Shown: piece after piece, positions 28,159 through 39,385 of the stretch
How the letters are laid out: each line of letters opens with the position of its first letter
How positions within the stretch are numbered: the stretch's first letter is position 1
From: Neocallimastix lanati (nom. inval.)
Taxonomy: Eukaryota > Neocallimastigomycota > Neocallimastigomycetes > Neocallimastigales > Neocallimastigaceae
Reading direction: 5' to 3'
Assembly: GCA_016946835.1 (NCBI GenBank)
Contig: JACVTC010000143.1
Location: forward strand, 258,501 to 322,500
Length of the DNA: 64,000 nucleotides
Translations under genes and position numbers: made by a program
The notes under the pieces: generated by a model
What the model saw: only the letters and a program-made list of their open reading frames with translations
Told to the model about the DNA's origin: nothing
Database searches by the model: none

Positions 28159-30099
28159 TTAATCAACTTCTTCAACAGTTGGTCCATTATTAGAGCCAGT
28201 GTTATTAGAAGCAGCTCCTGGGAATCCTCCTGGTGCTGCACCAGCAGCAGCTCCTCCTGCTTGTTGATACATCTTAGTCATAATTGGATTAGCAACACCT
28301 TCTAATTCTTTTCTCTTACTTTCATATTCTTCTTTATTAGCTTCTTGATTATGATCTAACCATTCAATTGTTTCATCAATAGCCTTATTTAATTTTTCTT
28401 TATCTCCTCCATCAATATGGGTGGCAATCTTTTCATCTTGAAGAGTATTACGAAGTTGATAAGCGTAGGATTCAAGACCATTCTTCGAGGCTACTCTTTC
28501 TGCAACCTTAGCATCTTCTTCCTTATACTTTTCGGCATCATTAACCATACGTTCGATTTCTTCCTTACTTAATCTACCCTTATCATTAGTAATAGTAATT
28601 TTATTACTTTTACCGGTTGTCTTATCAAGCGCTGAAACATTCAAAATACCATTAGCATCAATATCAAATGTAACTTCAATTTGAGGAACTCCACGAGGAG
28701 CTGGTGGAATACCATTCAAATCAAATCTTCCTAATAAATTATTATCTTTAGTTAAGGAACGTTCTCCTTCATAAATTTGAATTGAAACACTTGTTTGATT
28801 ATCAGAATAAGTAGAGAAAATATCAGACTTCTTAGTTGGAATAGTAGTATTACGTTTAATTAAAGTAGTCATTACTCCTCCTGCGGTTTCAATACCTAAA
28901 GAAAGTGGAGAAACATCTAATAAAAGCAAATCTTGGGTCTTTTCAGAAGTTTCACCTGAAAGGATAGCTGCTTGAACTGCAGCACCATAAGCAACAGCTT
29001 CATCTGGATTAATAGACTTACTTGGTTCCTTACCATTGAAATATTGTGAAACTAAACTTTGAATCTTTGGAATACGAGTGGAACCACCAACTAAAACAAT
29101 TTCATGAATACTAGATTTATCTAGCTTAGCATCATTAAGTACCTTTTCAACAGGTTCAATTACATTTCTAAATAAGTCACTATTAAGTTCTTCGAAACGA
29201 GCACGAGTAATAGAAGTATAGAAATCAATACCTTCATATAATGAATCAATTTCGATAGAAGTTTGAGTAGAAGAAGAAAGAGTACGTTTAGCACGTTCAC
29301 AAGCAGTTCTTAAACGACGTAAAGATCTTGGATTAGTAGAAAGATCTTTCTTATATTTTCTCTTAAATTCTTGAACAAAATGACTAACTAATCTATTATC
29401 GAAATCTTCTCCACCTAAGTGAGTATCACCAGCGGTAGCCTTAACTTCGAAAATACCATCTTCAATAGTTAAGAGGGAAACATCAAATGTACCACCACCA
29501 AGATCAAAAATTAAAACATTCTTTTCACCTTCACTTTTCTTATCAAGACCGTAGGCAATTGCAGCAGCTGTTGGTTCATTAATGATACGGAGAACATTAA
29601 GACCAGCAATTAAACCGGCATCCTTAGTAGCTTGACGTTGTGAATCATTGAAATAAGCTGGAACAGTGATGACAGCATTTGAAACTTTTCCACCTAAATA
29701 AGCTTCAGCTGTATCCTTCATTTTTGTAAGAACCATACTTGAAATTTCTTCAGCTGTAAAATCTTTAGTTTCACCTTTAAATTGAACTTGAATATATGGC
29801 TTTCCTGACTTTTCGATAACCTTAAATGGCCAATGTTTCATATCTGATTGAACTTCAGCATCATTAAAACGACGACCAATAAGACGTTTAGCATCGAAAA
29901 CAGTATTTGTTGGATTCATAGCAGCTTGATTCTTAGCGGCATCACCAATTAAACGTTCAGAATCGGTGAAAGCAACGAAAGAAGGAGTAGTTCGATTACC
30001 TTGATCATTTGGAATAATTTCCACACGATCATTTTGCCATACACCTACACAGGAGTAAGTAGTACCTAAATCAATACCAATTGATGAGATCTTTGCCAT
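28159..30099 (-). CDS. hsp70: cytosolic Hsp70 (Ssa type), copy B
   Basis: Same 646-aa product as copy A residue for residue, including the EEVD end. In the stretches I compared by eye the coding DNA is also identical, and so is most of the 360 bases after the stop. Upstream flanks show indels, for example at 30220-30250 against 21990-22010. The start at 30099 and the intronless structure are the same. A perfect heat-shock element lies upstream at the equivalent distance. Two neighbouring copies with the same product suggest a raised dose of heat-inducible chaperone; that is inference. The identity could reflect a recent duplication, gene conversion, or in principle an assembly artefact, but the diverged flanks argue against the last. 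Confidence 0.98.
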   Translation of the reverse strand: MAKISSIGIDLGTTYSCVGVWQNDRVEIIPNDQGNRTTPSFVAFTDSERLIGDAAKNQAAMNPTNTVFDAKRLIGRRFNDAEVQSDMKHWPFKVIEKSGKPYIQVQFKGETKDFTAEEISSMVLTKMKDTAEAYLGGKVSNAVITVPAYFNDSQRQATKDAGLIAGLNVLRIINEPTAAAIAYGLDKKSEGEKNVLIFDLGGGTFDVSLLTIEDGIFEVKATAGDTHLGGEDFDNRLVSHFVQEFKRKYKKDLSTNPRSLRRLRTACERAKRTLSSSTQTSIEIDSLYEGIDFYTSITRARFEELNSDLFRNVIEPVEKVLNDAKLDKSSIHEIVLVGGSTRIPKIQSLVSQYFNGKEPSKSINPDEAVAYGAAVQAAILSGETSEKTQDLLLLDVSPLSLGIETAGGVMTTLIKRNTTIPTKKSDIFSTYSDNQTSVSIQIYEGERSLTKDNNLLGRFDLNGIPPAPRGVPQIEVTFDIDANGILNVSALDKTTGKSNKITITNDKGRLSKEEIERMVNDAEKYKEEDAKVAERVASKNGLESYAYQLRNTLQDEKIATHIDGGDKEKLNKAIDETIEWLDHNQEANKEEYESKRKELEGVANPIMTKMYQQAGGAAAGAAPGGFPGAASNNTGSNNGPTVEEVD

Positions 30100-30624
30100 T
30101 TATATATATATGTATTACTTTTTTTTTTATATTTTTAATATATTATATTTAATTTATAATTTATTTATTTGCTTTTTATTTATTTAATTTTTTTTTAATC
30201 GCTTTTTTTTTTTTTTTTTGTTTGTTTATGATTAATTAAATAATAGTTTGTTTATAATTTTTAATAAATATTTAAACGCTTTTTTCTTTTTAATTAAGTT
30301 TCTACTATTTTTAATTAATAGTAAAGGTATATTTTTAATTAATAAATAATTTGTTTAATAAAAAATAATAAATTCAAAATTGATGATAATAAAAAAAAGA
30401 AGTCAATTATTTCAATATTTATATTTAAAAATTTTTTAAAAATTTATTAATATATTATAATAGAAAAAAAATATTAAATAAAAAAAAATAATAATATATA
30501 ATTAATTGATTTAATTAATAAAATTTCTCTATTAATTTCTATTATTTATATTATTTATAGATAATATATTATTAATTAAAGTTTGTCCTGAAAAAATTTT
30601 TTTTTTTTTACTATTAATTTCTTT

Positions 30625-30637
30625 TTCTTGAAATTTC
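30625..30637. promoter_or_regulatory. heat-shock element (copy B)
   Basis: TTCTTGAAATTTC, the same three-unit site as in unit A, 526 bases upstream of the start codon of copy B. Confidence 0.65.
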
Positions 30638-31039
30638 TTTAAAAAAAAATTTTTTTTTTTTTATATTTTCCATTTTATTAATAATTTATAATAATAAAAA
30701 GTTTTAATGTATATTAATATATATTAATATATTGATATATTAAATAAACATAGAAATTATATAGATATAATTTGGAATTAAAAATTTATAATTAAATTAT
30801 CCAACACTTTCTAAACTGATTATTTAAAGTGTATATCATCGTTAATAAGTGTGAAATGAGTCTAAGACATAATTAATCATAAAAGTGCTAATATGGAAAT
30901 AAAAAGAAAATGTAAATATAATAAATAATTATATTAACATCTCGTAGAAAATTTTTTATATTTCTAAATTATTTTATTAGCCTAACCCTAGTATTTTATA
31001 TAACAATTAAAATTTTAAGTATAAAAATTTAATTATTAA

Positions 31040-31250
31040 TTATTAATTATTATTTATTATTTATTATTCAATTATTTATTATTCAATTATTTATTATTTA
31101 TTATTTAATTTATTATTTATTATTTATTATTTATTATTTATTATTTATTATTTATTATTTATTATTTATTATTTATTATTTATTATTTATTATTTATTAT
31201 TTATTATTATTTATTATTTATTATTTATTATTTATTATTTATTTTTTATT
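31040..31250. repeat. (TTATTTA)n satellite, unit B
   Basis: Period-7 array at the position matching 22800-23095 of unit A, with different copy number and phase slips. Confidence 0.88.
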
Positions 31251-31664
31251 TACTATTTAATATTTAGTATTAATTATTAATATACATATATTATTTATAA
31301 AAATTGATCAAATACTACTCTAAGAAGATAATATAGTGTAATTTTTTATTTTATAATTTGTTTTTTCATTTCTATATTATAATAATATTTCGAAATATTT
31401 TAAATTAATATATATTAGTATAATTATACTAATATATATAATATAGTGAATTAAATAAAATTAAATTTCTTTTGAGTATTATAGTCATATTATTATATAT
31501 ACAAAACTTGATTTTTTTATTTAATAGCTAAATAAAAAATATTTCATGTGCCTAACGAGTTCTTAAAATAGTGTTTATATTAAAATAAAGAATTAATTGG
31601 ATTAGTAATAAAATATATTTATATATATATTTATATATATATATTTTTTATTTTACTTCATTTT

Positions 31665-31935
31665 TTTTTTATATGTTACTTCATTTTTTTTTTTTTTTTT
31701 ATATTTTACTTCATTTTTTTATTTTTTATATTTTACTTCATTTTTTTCATTTTTTTTTTATTTTACTTTATTTTTTTTTTTATATTTTACTTCATTTTTT
31801 TTTTATTTTACCTCATTTTATTTTATATTTTACTTCATTTTTTTTTTATTTTACTTCATTTTTTTTTTATTTTACTTCATTTTTTTTTATTTTACTTCAT
31901 TTTTTTTTTATATTCTACTTAAATTTTTTTTTTTT
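31665..31935. repeat. tandem array of TTTTACTTCA-T(n) units, only in unit B
   Basis: About a dozen units built of TATTTTACTTCA followed by 7-15 T. Unit A has only one such stretch (near 23480-23520). The array accounts for most of the length difference between the units. Confidence 0.85.
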
Positions 31936-32117
31936 TATTTTTTATTTTTATTTTTCCATGTTGATGAGATTTCTATTGCCATGTTTTTTTTATATCAAAA
32001 TCATTTGAGATACCATAAATATATAGATAAAAAAAAGGTATATTTAATATAATTCCTATAGTATAAGGAAGTTTTCCACAAGACTCTTCTTTGTCATATT
32101 TGTTCAATGTTTGACTC

Positions 32118-33060
32118 TTTTTTTTTTTTTTTTTTTTTTTTTTGTACTAAGAAGAGAATACATTTCTATTACTTTATTTATTAATTAATAAGAAATATTA
32201 ATATACTGAATATACTATTGTGATTCTGATGCCATGAGAAAATTTCAGAGAATATATATCGGACATGTAATGAGTATTTCTTAGTGGGAATATAGACATT
32301 ACCAACAGAACACAGATAATTCCTATACTTATCTTGTTTCTTTAACAACATATAGTCTCTGGAATCACTCTAAGTATAGGAATTATCTTCAAGTACTGCT
32401 TGACATGAAACATGATACCAAAGATATAAACCTCTGCAACCTGGCGTATATGGATCCATTCTTTTCTGGAAATATTTGTAGTTGGGAAGTGTTTCTTTAC
32501 ATGGATTTCTAGCATCATTTGTACCATTACCTGTTTCCTGAAAACATAGAAATAATGGTTTAAATATTGTGTTGAAATACTCAATACAATCTCTTTTCAC
32601 AAAATTCCATCCGTTGGTATTCCAACTAAGACAAAAAGAAAACTTTCCTGTGAAAATGGATTTTGAGAATTAAGATTAGGAATATTGGGAGCATTGAGTT
32701 CATGATTGCCATTTATAATATAAACTAAATTAGTTGAACTTAGGTTTACTGAGTTTGTAGTATCACGGATAAAAATCAACCTTGTGCTGTCAATAGATGT
32801 TCCATAGCAGCGAGAACTCTGGTGAAATATCTTTTCCATAATGAACTAAAAACTACGAATTAAAAAAAAATGAAACAAATAAAAACTAAAATACTAAAAA
32901 CTAAGAAATATAGATATAAATAAAAGATATATAAAAAATAAAATAGAAAAATATGAATAAAAAAAAAATAATATTAAGTTCCTATCTTTGTGTAGTAATT
33001 GATTAAATTTAAAATAAACAACTTAAGAATTTTGTTGTAATGAATAATCTCTTTTTTCCT

Positions 33061-33098
<38 letters not shown>

Positions 33099-33322
33099 CT
33101 TTTTAGATTCTGAAATTCTATTTGATTAGTAAAGCTTTGATTGATAAAATAATTTTCTCTAATGTAATCATAAATAAACTGAAATGAAAATGTTAGTAGT
33201 GAAAGACTATAAAAAGATTTCTATTAATTAAATAATATCTTAAACACAAGCTCTGGAGTAAATCAATCTCCTACATTTCCATTTTACAATAGCTAAATGA
33301 GAGTTTAAATAATACTATAAAA
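32118..33322 (-). mobile_element. internally deleted LINE relic in unit B
   Basis: Counterpart of the relic in unit A. On the minus strand: 5' UTR, an ATG at 32839 opening MEKIFHQSSRCYGTS, the WNTNGWN-type endonuclease start, RDCIEYFNTIFKPLFLCFQE, then 3' UTR and oligo-A (T run 32118-32143). Frame breaks separate the pieces, and all reverse transcriptase sequence is missing. Confidence 0.8.
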
Positions 33323-33401
33323 AAAAAAAAATTCTACATATTATCATTGTAATGAATCTATTGTATTTTTTACTTTAGCATTATTTTGTATATGTATTTT
33401 T

Positions 33402-36400
33402 CTAGACTTAGAGAATAACTTTATTTAATTTATAATAATAATAAAATTACATGATTTTAAAGAAAAAAAAATAAAATAAAATACATGAAATAAAATATTA
33501 TATATATTATAAAATTATAAAAAGTGCGTTAGAAGCAATAGCCTCTAACTTTTCCCATTCCTCGATAATAACACCACGTCCATTATTGTGAGTAATAATT
33601 TCAGTATTAGTGTTATCAATCGAATCTGTATCTGGAGGTGAAAATCCATGCCTTATCATTTCGACGTCGACGCTCTTGGTAACGGTAGATTCAACGGAAT
33701 ACCATTTCATCATCAAACTAAAAGATCGACAAATTAATGGTATTACGTTTGTTAGAAACTCCGCAATCCCCACAAAATACGGAACAGTTGACGAAGTTGA
33801 ACTTTGTTTAAAAATATTGTCAACTAATTGTCTTTGTTCCCCATCATTAACTTTAATTTTTGAATATATTGAACGCCCACCAAGAAGTGCACTCAATATA
33901 TAATAATAAATATTATTATCATAATCCTTTTCTGAATCTAAAGAAACATCCAAGGATTTTTGTTCAATTATCAATGCAAACTTCAAAAAGAGATCATCTA
34001 GAAAAGGTAAAGATTTATTTCTGTAATATTCCAATTCTTTACAGGCAAAGATCCAGTGAGAAAAGCTAGGTACACTAACACCACAACAAGGGCAACATTT
34101 AGGGCAATCTTCTGAGACGATTTTTCTTTTAATGGAAATACTAATGTCGAATTTAAAACCACACCGAATACGAGAAATCCAAAAGAATCCCAACTGATAC
34201 TTAGGATATTGAAATGTTAAGTTTCTGATTTCTGAAATAAATCCAAAATCATTCTCCTTGTAAATAATTGCTTTTTTAGCTTTTGAGGGTTTGAAGACAT
34301 CTCTTTCCCAATAAAACTTTTTTATTTCACTTGTTTTCTTACCATTTAATTTCTTATCCAAAGTCCTTGATTCTTTAGTCCATGAATAATGTGACATAGT
34401 AGGAATATTATTAGTGAGATGATTAATAATACATGATGAATTTTTCCATTTTCTAAAGCAACGTAATTGAGATATAGCACAGACAGCTGAAAGAGGAGGT
34501 ATTCTCAATTCACGAGTAATATTATAAAGACTAACAGAAGAATTGCGAGATTTAAATCCGTAACTCCAATAAAGTCCTCTATTAATAATTTTTTGAGCTT
34601 TAGAACATCTGCTCTTATTTGAACCAAAGAGAGGAGCATAATATATAACAAGACTAAGAATAAACGAAATTAAAACATATTTCTTCAATGGGAGAGGAAC
34701 AGATTTATTAATAAGAAATCGAAAGTACAAATTTAACTTGACATTTAAATTACTGTTTAATTTGGATTGTATAGGTTTCAGTGATAAAGATTCATCAAAA
34801 GGAATACCAAGATAGGTATAGTTGTCAGTTTTAGGTAATTTTTTACTATCAATAAAGAAAGATGGATCTTCATAATTTATCGGTTTAACAAAGTTAATCG
34901 GTTTTACAACAAGAGTAGCACACTTATTAATTCCAAAAGTCATTTCATTTTTAATAGCCCATTCATGAACTTTATTCAAAATTTTCTTAAGAGCTTGTTT
35001 AGATGGAGCAACTAAAACAATATCATCCGCAAAAAGTCCACCACAACAATATTGAGAATCTAAATATACACCATACTTATCACAATTATCCAGTATATCA
35101 TTAATGAACAAATTGAATAAAATAGGAGATAGAGGGCATCCTTGTCTAACACCACGATTAATCGAAAATTCTTCTGAGAGATTACCATTAAAAAAAGCAC
35201 GAGCTTTAGAGGATAGATAAAGATTCTTTAAAAACAGATGACATTTATCTCTAATTCCTAAGTTATATAATTTGGTCAAAATATTAAAGATAGGAACTGA
35301 ATCATAGGCTTTTTTAAGATCGAGAAAAGCAAGATAAGTAAAATTTCCTTTAAATTTTCTTCTTTGACATATCTCTCTAATTGAAATATACAAACTTATG
35401 CATTCTTCTTTATTTCTAAATCCAAATTGTTCAGGTCTAACAAATTTATGTTCAAGGGCATATTTAGCAATTCTATTAGTAACAATCTTTGAAATAATTT
35501 TTAAGCCAACATTAATAAGAGAAATACCACGATAATTATTACAATCCGAAAGATCTCCTTTTTTTGGAATTGATATTATAGAAGCCGAATTCCACTCTTC
35601 AGGGAAATCACCATCCCAGATCTTGTTAAATAATGAAAGTAAACATTTAGCACACTTAGAGTAGTGATCATCTGAAGAATCATCTTGATTATCGGATAAA
35701 TCAGATTTACTAAAGAAGGCTTTAAAAAATTCAATCGGAATACCATCGGGTCCAGGAGCTTTATTATTTTTCATTTCAAGCACAGTGTTTTGAATTTCTT
35801 CCATAGTAATAGAATCATTAATATCCCAAGTAAGATTATTATTAGGATTAGTTCCAAATAAACTTACCCAGTATTCATTATCCAAACTGTGTTGAGTAAC
35901 ATCAGAAGCTAGTTCACTGTAATGTTCAGCAAATCGATTTAATTGATCCGAATGAGAAAATAAAAAGTTACCTTGCTTGTCCTTTAAAACACTTGACGAA
36001 ATAGAATTAGAGTACACAGGGCGAGATAGCTTCTTTAATTTTAACCAAGCACTCCTAGCATTTTTATTACTAAAATCATTACATGCAGATTCTATTGACT
36101 GATGAAATTGTTTTGATTTAATAGAAAACTTAATTAACCTGACTTTACCACATATATTTTTATACTCACGAAGCAAATTTAAAAATTCATCAAGGTTTTC
36201 AAGATTAGAACCTAAAGAAAAATTTTTGATTTCATTAAATGCAACATGCTTTTCATGAGAAAGTTTCTTGATATAATAAGGGCAGTGGAAAGCTGATCCT
36301 TTAAGATCACAAGGAACTCTAGCATGAACTTTATCACCAACTTTATTAGCTGTTTCTATAAATTTATTGACCATTTCATTAGAACTTAATTCTTTATTAT

Positions 36401-38421
36401 CATCAAATTCATTAAGAAGAATTGAGAAGTAGTTACTTGAGAATATTTCATTATGCTTTTCATTACACATGCGTTGGGACCACTTGAATCTTCTAGAAGG
36501 AGTAGGAGCACGAAAACCTTCTGAGTCATCTTTCTTACAGGAAAGGATAAGAGGGAAGTGGTCAGATATATCATTGAATGTACTACAAACAGATACCTTA
36601 TTAATGTATTCCTTCATTTTACAATTAAATAAAACATGATCAATACAAGACGATCTACCATCCCGAGCCCATGTGAAATCGAGACCTGATAAGTATTTAG
36701 TGAACCACTGATAAGATGATTTATTAAGTAAACTATCTAATTGGGATTTAGACATATTAAAGTCACCTACAAGAATAGAAGGTGTATTAGTATGTTTCTT
36801 TATCCAATTAGTAATTTCTGAAAAGGCATTCTTTCTTTCTTCCTTATGAGTGACCGTAGGAACATAAATATTACCAATAGTGCATTTAATTCCCCAAAAA
36901 GAAGTAATGTTGACAGAAATGATATACTTATATTCAAAGGGATCAGGAGAAAATGAACATGAACGATGTACACTTATACTAAGACCTCTCATACCGGGTA
37001 TATTTGGATCAGCTTTACGTAAAATTGTATTATAGTGACAAAGAAATGGGTAATTATTTGAATGTACATTAAGGTATTGGCTATTACCGACCTCTTGCAA
37101 GCAAATACAGATGGGTTTAAAAATTTCATTAAAGTATCTAATACCATCACGTTTTTCATCATTCCATCCATTAATATTCCAACTGACACAAAGATTAAAG
37201 AACTGAGTAGACGGTGAATAAATATTACTATAAAGAAAATCTTTAGCCATTGATTTAGTTTCAAAAGAAGAAAATTTGTTGTTAAATTTCTTAACTTTAC
37301 TGAAAGTTCTGATTTTGTCGGTTTGGATCCAATTAATTTTATTGATTGGAAGGCAATGGGTAAGAAGAAATAAAATATTTAGGTAATAAGTGGGTTTATC
37401 ATAGTTTATCCTTAAAATGAAGTAATTTTCCATATTAGGTGTGTGTGTTTTTATAATTCCATGAACTATTTCATTGCAATTGGAAATACGTTTACTAAGA
37501 AATTCCCAAAGTTTACTAACAGACCATGATTGAAGATCATGAATAAAGATAAGAATGAAATCTTTATTCTGAATATCGTATCTTCGAAGACCACGTCGCA
37601 AAACAGGTATAGTTGCTGAATTTGAAGTAGTATTATCCATATCAAGAAAGCCTAAAAAATAAAATAAAAGAAGAATAAAATAAAAATAATAAAAATAATA
37701 AAAAAAAATAGATAAAAAAATTTTTATATATATATATAATAAAATAAATTAAAAAATAAAAGAGAAAGTAAATTCCCTTTAAATAGTAAAAAAAAAAAAT
37801 ATTGGTGTTGAATATTTGAAAGCTTGAAATATAAAATTGTTCTTGATGATTTAATAGATTTTAGATTTTGTAAATAATTGATTTTATCCTGTATAACTGA
37901 TATAATATTTATAAATTTACTCAAGGGTTAGTAATTTATTGATACAAAATTACTTGTATATACTGTTAAAATGAATAATTGTTTCTTTTTATCTTTTGAA
38001 TGATTGTAATTCTTTCAATTAATAAAGCGCTTTAAGATGTTAAAAATTTTCTGTTGAATAATCATAAATTAGCTAAAAGTATATTTAAAAAGAAAAAATA
38101 TTAGTAGAGAAAGACTATAAAAAAGATTCCCATCCGTTAAATAATGTCTTAAACACAAGCTTTGGAGTGAATCAATCTCCTACATTTCCATTTTACAATA
38201 GCTACATGAGAGTATAAATAATACTATAGAAAAAAACATATACAAAATAATGCTAAAGTAAAAAATACAATAGATTCATTACAATGATAATATGTAGAAA
38301 CTACATGATATTATTAATTATACAACTCCAATGTTACTACATATCCAGTTTAAGACATTATAGAACGTCAAGTTCACTTTCTACAGTCTTCCAGTATTCC
38401 AGATTTCTCTCTTCGTACTAG
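33402..38421 (-). mobile_element. full-length LINE retrotransposon, about 5 kb
   Basis: Contains one intact 1377-aa frame, a 5' UTR of about 780 bases (38421-37641) shared with the LINE relics in both Hsp70 units, and a short 3' UTR with an AATAAAG stretch just before its end near 33402. No clear oligo-A tail or short target duplication could be fixed at the 3' side. A 70-base inverted segment (33332-33401) abuts it instead. No separate gag-like first frame is visible. Confidence 0.8.
33507..37640 (-). CDS. LINE polyprotein: AP endonuclease + reverse transcriptase
   Basis: 1377 aa, uninterrupted. Residues 1-150 are not recognised. An exonuclease-endonuclease-phosphatase domain covers about 150-370: VSWNINGWN, CICLQEVGNSQ (catalytic Glu), LVGDFNMS (Asp/Asn) and DISDHFPLIL (Asp-His). 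Reverse transcriptase covers about 630-900: NKAPGPDGIPIEFFKA, IPKKGDLSDCNNYRG, AFLDLKKAYDSV, GVRQGCPLSPILFNLF and the catalytic LFADDIVL. Then come a thumb-like region and a Cys/His knuckle near 1180-1210 (EDCPKCCPCCGV, SHW, C). The catalytic residues I can identify are present, so it may be active. It makes a DNA copy of its own RNA primed at a nicked target. Codon use is A+T-rich, like the host. Confidence 0.95.
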   Translation of the reverse strand: MDNTTSNSATIPVLRRGLRRYDIQNKDFILIFIHDLQSWSVSKLWEFLSKRISNCNEIVHGIIKTHTPNMENYFILRINYDKPTYYLNILFLLTHCLPINKINWIQTDKIRTFSKVKKFNNKFSSFETKSMAKDFLYSNIYSPSTQFFNLCVSWNINGWNDEKRDGIRYFNEIFKPICICLQEVGNSQYLNVHSNNYPFLCHYNTILRKADPNIPGMRGLSISVHRSCSFSPDPFEYKYIISVNITSFWGIKCTIGNIYVPTVTHKEERKNAFSEITNWIKKHTNTPSILVGDFNMSKSQLDSLLNKSSYQWFTKYLSGLDFTWARDGRSSCIDHVLFNCKMKEYINKVSVCSTFNDISDHFPLILSCKKDDSEGFRAPTPSRRFKWSQRMCNEKHNEIFSSNYFSILLNEFDDNKELSSNEMVNKFIETANKVGDKVHARVPCDLKGSAFHCPYYIKKLSHEKHVAFNEIKNFSLGSNLENLDEFLNLLREYKNICGKVRLIKFSIKSKQFHQSIESACNDFSNKNARSAWLKLKKLSRPVYSNSISSSVLKDKQGNFLFSHSDQLNRFAEHYSELASDVTQHSLDNEYWVSLFGTNPNNNLTWDINDSITMEEIQNTVLEMKNNKAPGPDGIPIEFFKAFFSKSDLSDNQDDSSDDHYSKCAKCLLSLFNKIWDGDFPEEWNSASIISIPKKGDLSDCNNYRGISLINVGLKIISKIVTNRIAKYALEHKFVRPEQFGFRNKEECISLYISIREICQRRKFKGNFTYLAFLDLKKAYDSVPIFNILTKLYNLGIRDKCHLFLKNLYLSSKARAFFNGNLSEEFSINRGVRQGCPLSPILFNLFINDILDNCDKYGVYLDSQYCCGGLFADDIVLVAPSKQALKKILNKVHEWAIKNEMTFGINKCATLVVKPINFVKPINYEDPSFFIDSKKLPKTDNYTYLGIPFDESLSLKPIQSKLNSNLNVKLNLYFRFLINKSVPLPLKKYVLISFILSLVIYYAPLFGSNKSRCSKAQKIINRGLYWSYGFKSRNSSVSLYNITRELRIPPLSAVCAISQLRCFRKWKNSSCIINHLTNNIPTMSHYSWTKESRTLDKKLNGKKTSEIKKFYWERDVFKPSKAKKAIIYKENDFGFISEIRNLTFQYPKYQLGFFWISRIRCGFKFDISISIKRKIVSEDCPKCCPCCGVSVPSFSHWIFACKELEYYRNKSLPFLDDLFLKFALIIEQKSLDVSLDSEKDYDNNIYYYILSALLGGRSIYSKIKVNDGEQRQLVDNIFKQSSTSSTVPYFVGIAEFLTNVIPLICRSFSLMMKWYSVESTVTKSVDVEMIRHGFSPPDTDSIDNTNTEIITHNNGRGVIIEEWEKLEAIASNALFIIL

Positions 38422-38941
38422 AAGCCACTTTAGAAAGGATAACCATTGATTATCATCAGAATCACAGAAAGCTGTAATTAGTACACCTGATATAGGTTAT
38501 TCCTTTTCCATCAACCCTCCATGGACCTGGAAAAACAGTCCACTTCATTGGGAAATCTTCTGAAACTCTACCCATTCTAATAGCAATAGTAGTATTGTAT
38601 TTATAACCACAGCGTAAACGTATAATCCACGAAAACCCTAAGTTGAATTGGGGATATTTTAAGCTAAGCATAATTATAGCTTTATTGTTTGAGAACTTAT
38701 TACAATCGTAATTTTGACCTTTAATACCTTGAAATTTGGAAACTGATTTCCAGTAACGTTCTAAAATATCGTCATATTTTTCACATTTATATTTTTTGAT
38801 TTTTTTATACAGTGTTCTTGATTCTTTAGCCCAGGAATAATGATGCATTTTGGGAATAGATTTAATAAGAGGGAAGTAGATATTACCAATAGTACATTTT
38901 TGATTCCAGAAAGAAGTAATATTTACTGAAATGATATATTT
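38422..38941 (-). pseudogene. LINE copy with in-frame internal deletion
   Basis: The reverse strand reads YIISVNITSFWNQKCTIGN (endonuclease strand) and then, without a frame break, SIPKMHHYSWAKESRTL (C-terminal region after reverse transcriptase), followed by SWIIRLRCGYKYN and stopping at 38462. More than 700 residues present in the full-length copy are missing between the two. The final residues are unlike the family. It abuts the 5' end of the full-length LINE. Confidence 0.8.
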
Positions 38942-39111
38942 GTTTTTTTTTTTTTTTTTTTTTTAGACAGGGAAGAGAATACACTTCCAAAACTTTATTA
39001 AATTTTATTTTAAAAAATACATGTAGGTGAAAAGTACATTTGAAATTAAAAATAAAAAATTAAAAAATAAAAAAATAAAAAAGCTCGAAAATACTATGTA
39101 TTTCGGCAAGT

Positions 39112-39118
<7 letters not shown>
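38942..39118 (-). mobile_element. LINE 3' UTR fragment with oligo-A tail
   Basis: T run 38942-38963, then a sequence which read on the minus strand ends GTATTCTCTTCCCTGTCT before the tail. This is the same 3' terminus type as the LINE relics at 23692 and 32118. Only about 155 bases of element remain before the oligo-A tail of the next LINE begins at 39119. Confidence 0.65.
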
Positions 39119-39153
<35 letters not shown>

Positions 39154-39385
39154 GGCAGCAAACTTGTTTCATCTTTATTAATTAAATATTTGATAAAATA
39201 CATGTAATAAAATAATAAAAAAAAAAAAGATAAAAAAATAAACAAAAAATAAAACACAAAATAAAAATAAAATAATGGTATAATATATTCTAGTTTCATT
39301 TAATTAATATTTGTAAGACTTCACAAGGGCATTATTATACTGAAGTATAATAATTAACTTTGACTTCGCAATGTTAATCATAATT

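Larger units (their letters stand above)
27286..33322. repeat. tandem duplication unit B (Hsp70 plus LINE relic)
   Basis: Second copy of unit A, offset by about 8.23 kb. It differs from A mainly in a tandem array at 31665-31935 and in scattered indels. It ends against an inverted 70-base segment and the 3' end of the full-length LINE. Confidence 0.9.

Noticed and set aside
33610-34069. Plus-strand frames over the full-length LINE
   Set aside because: Antisense shadows of the 1377-aa frame with no domain.
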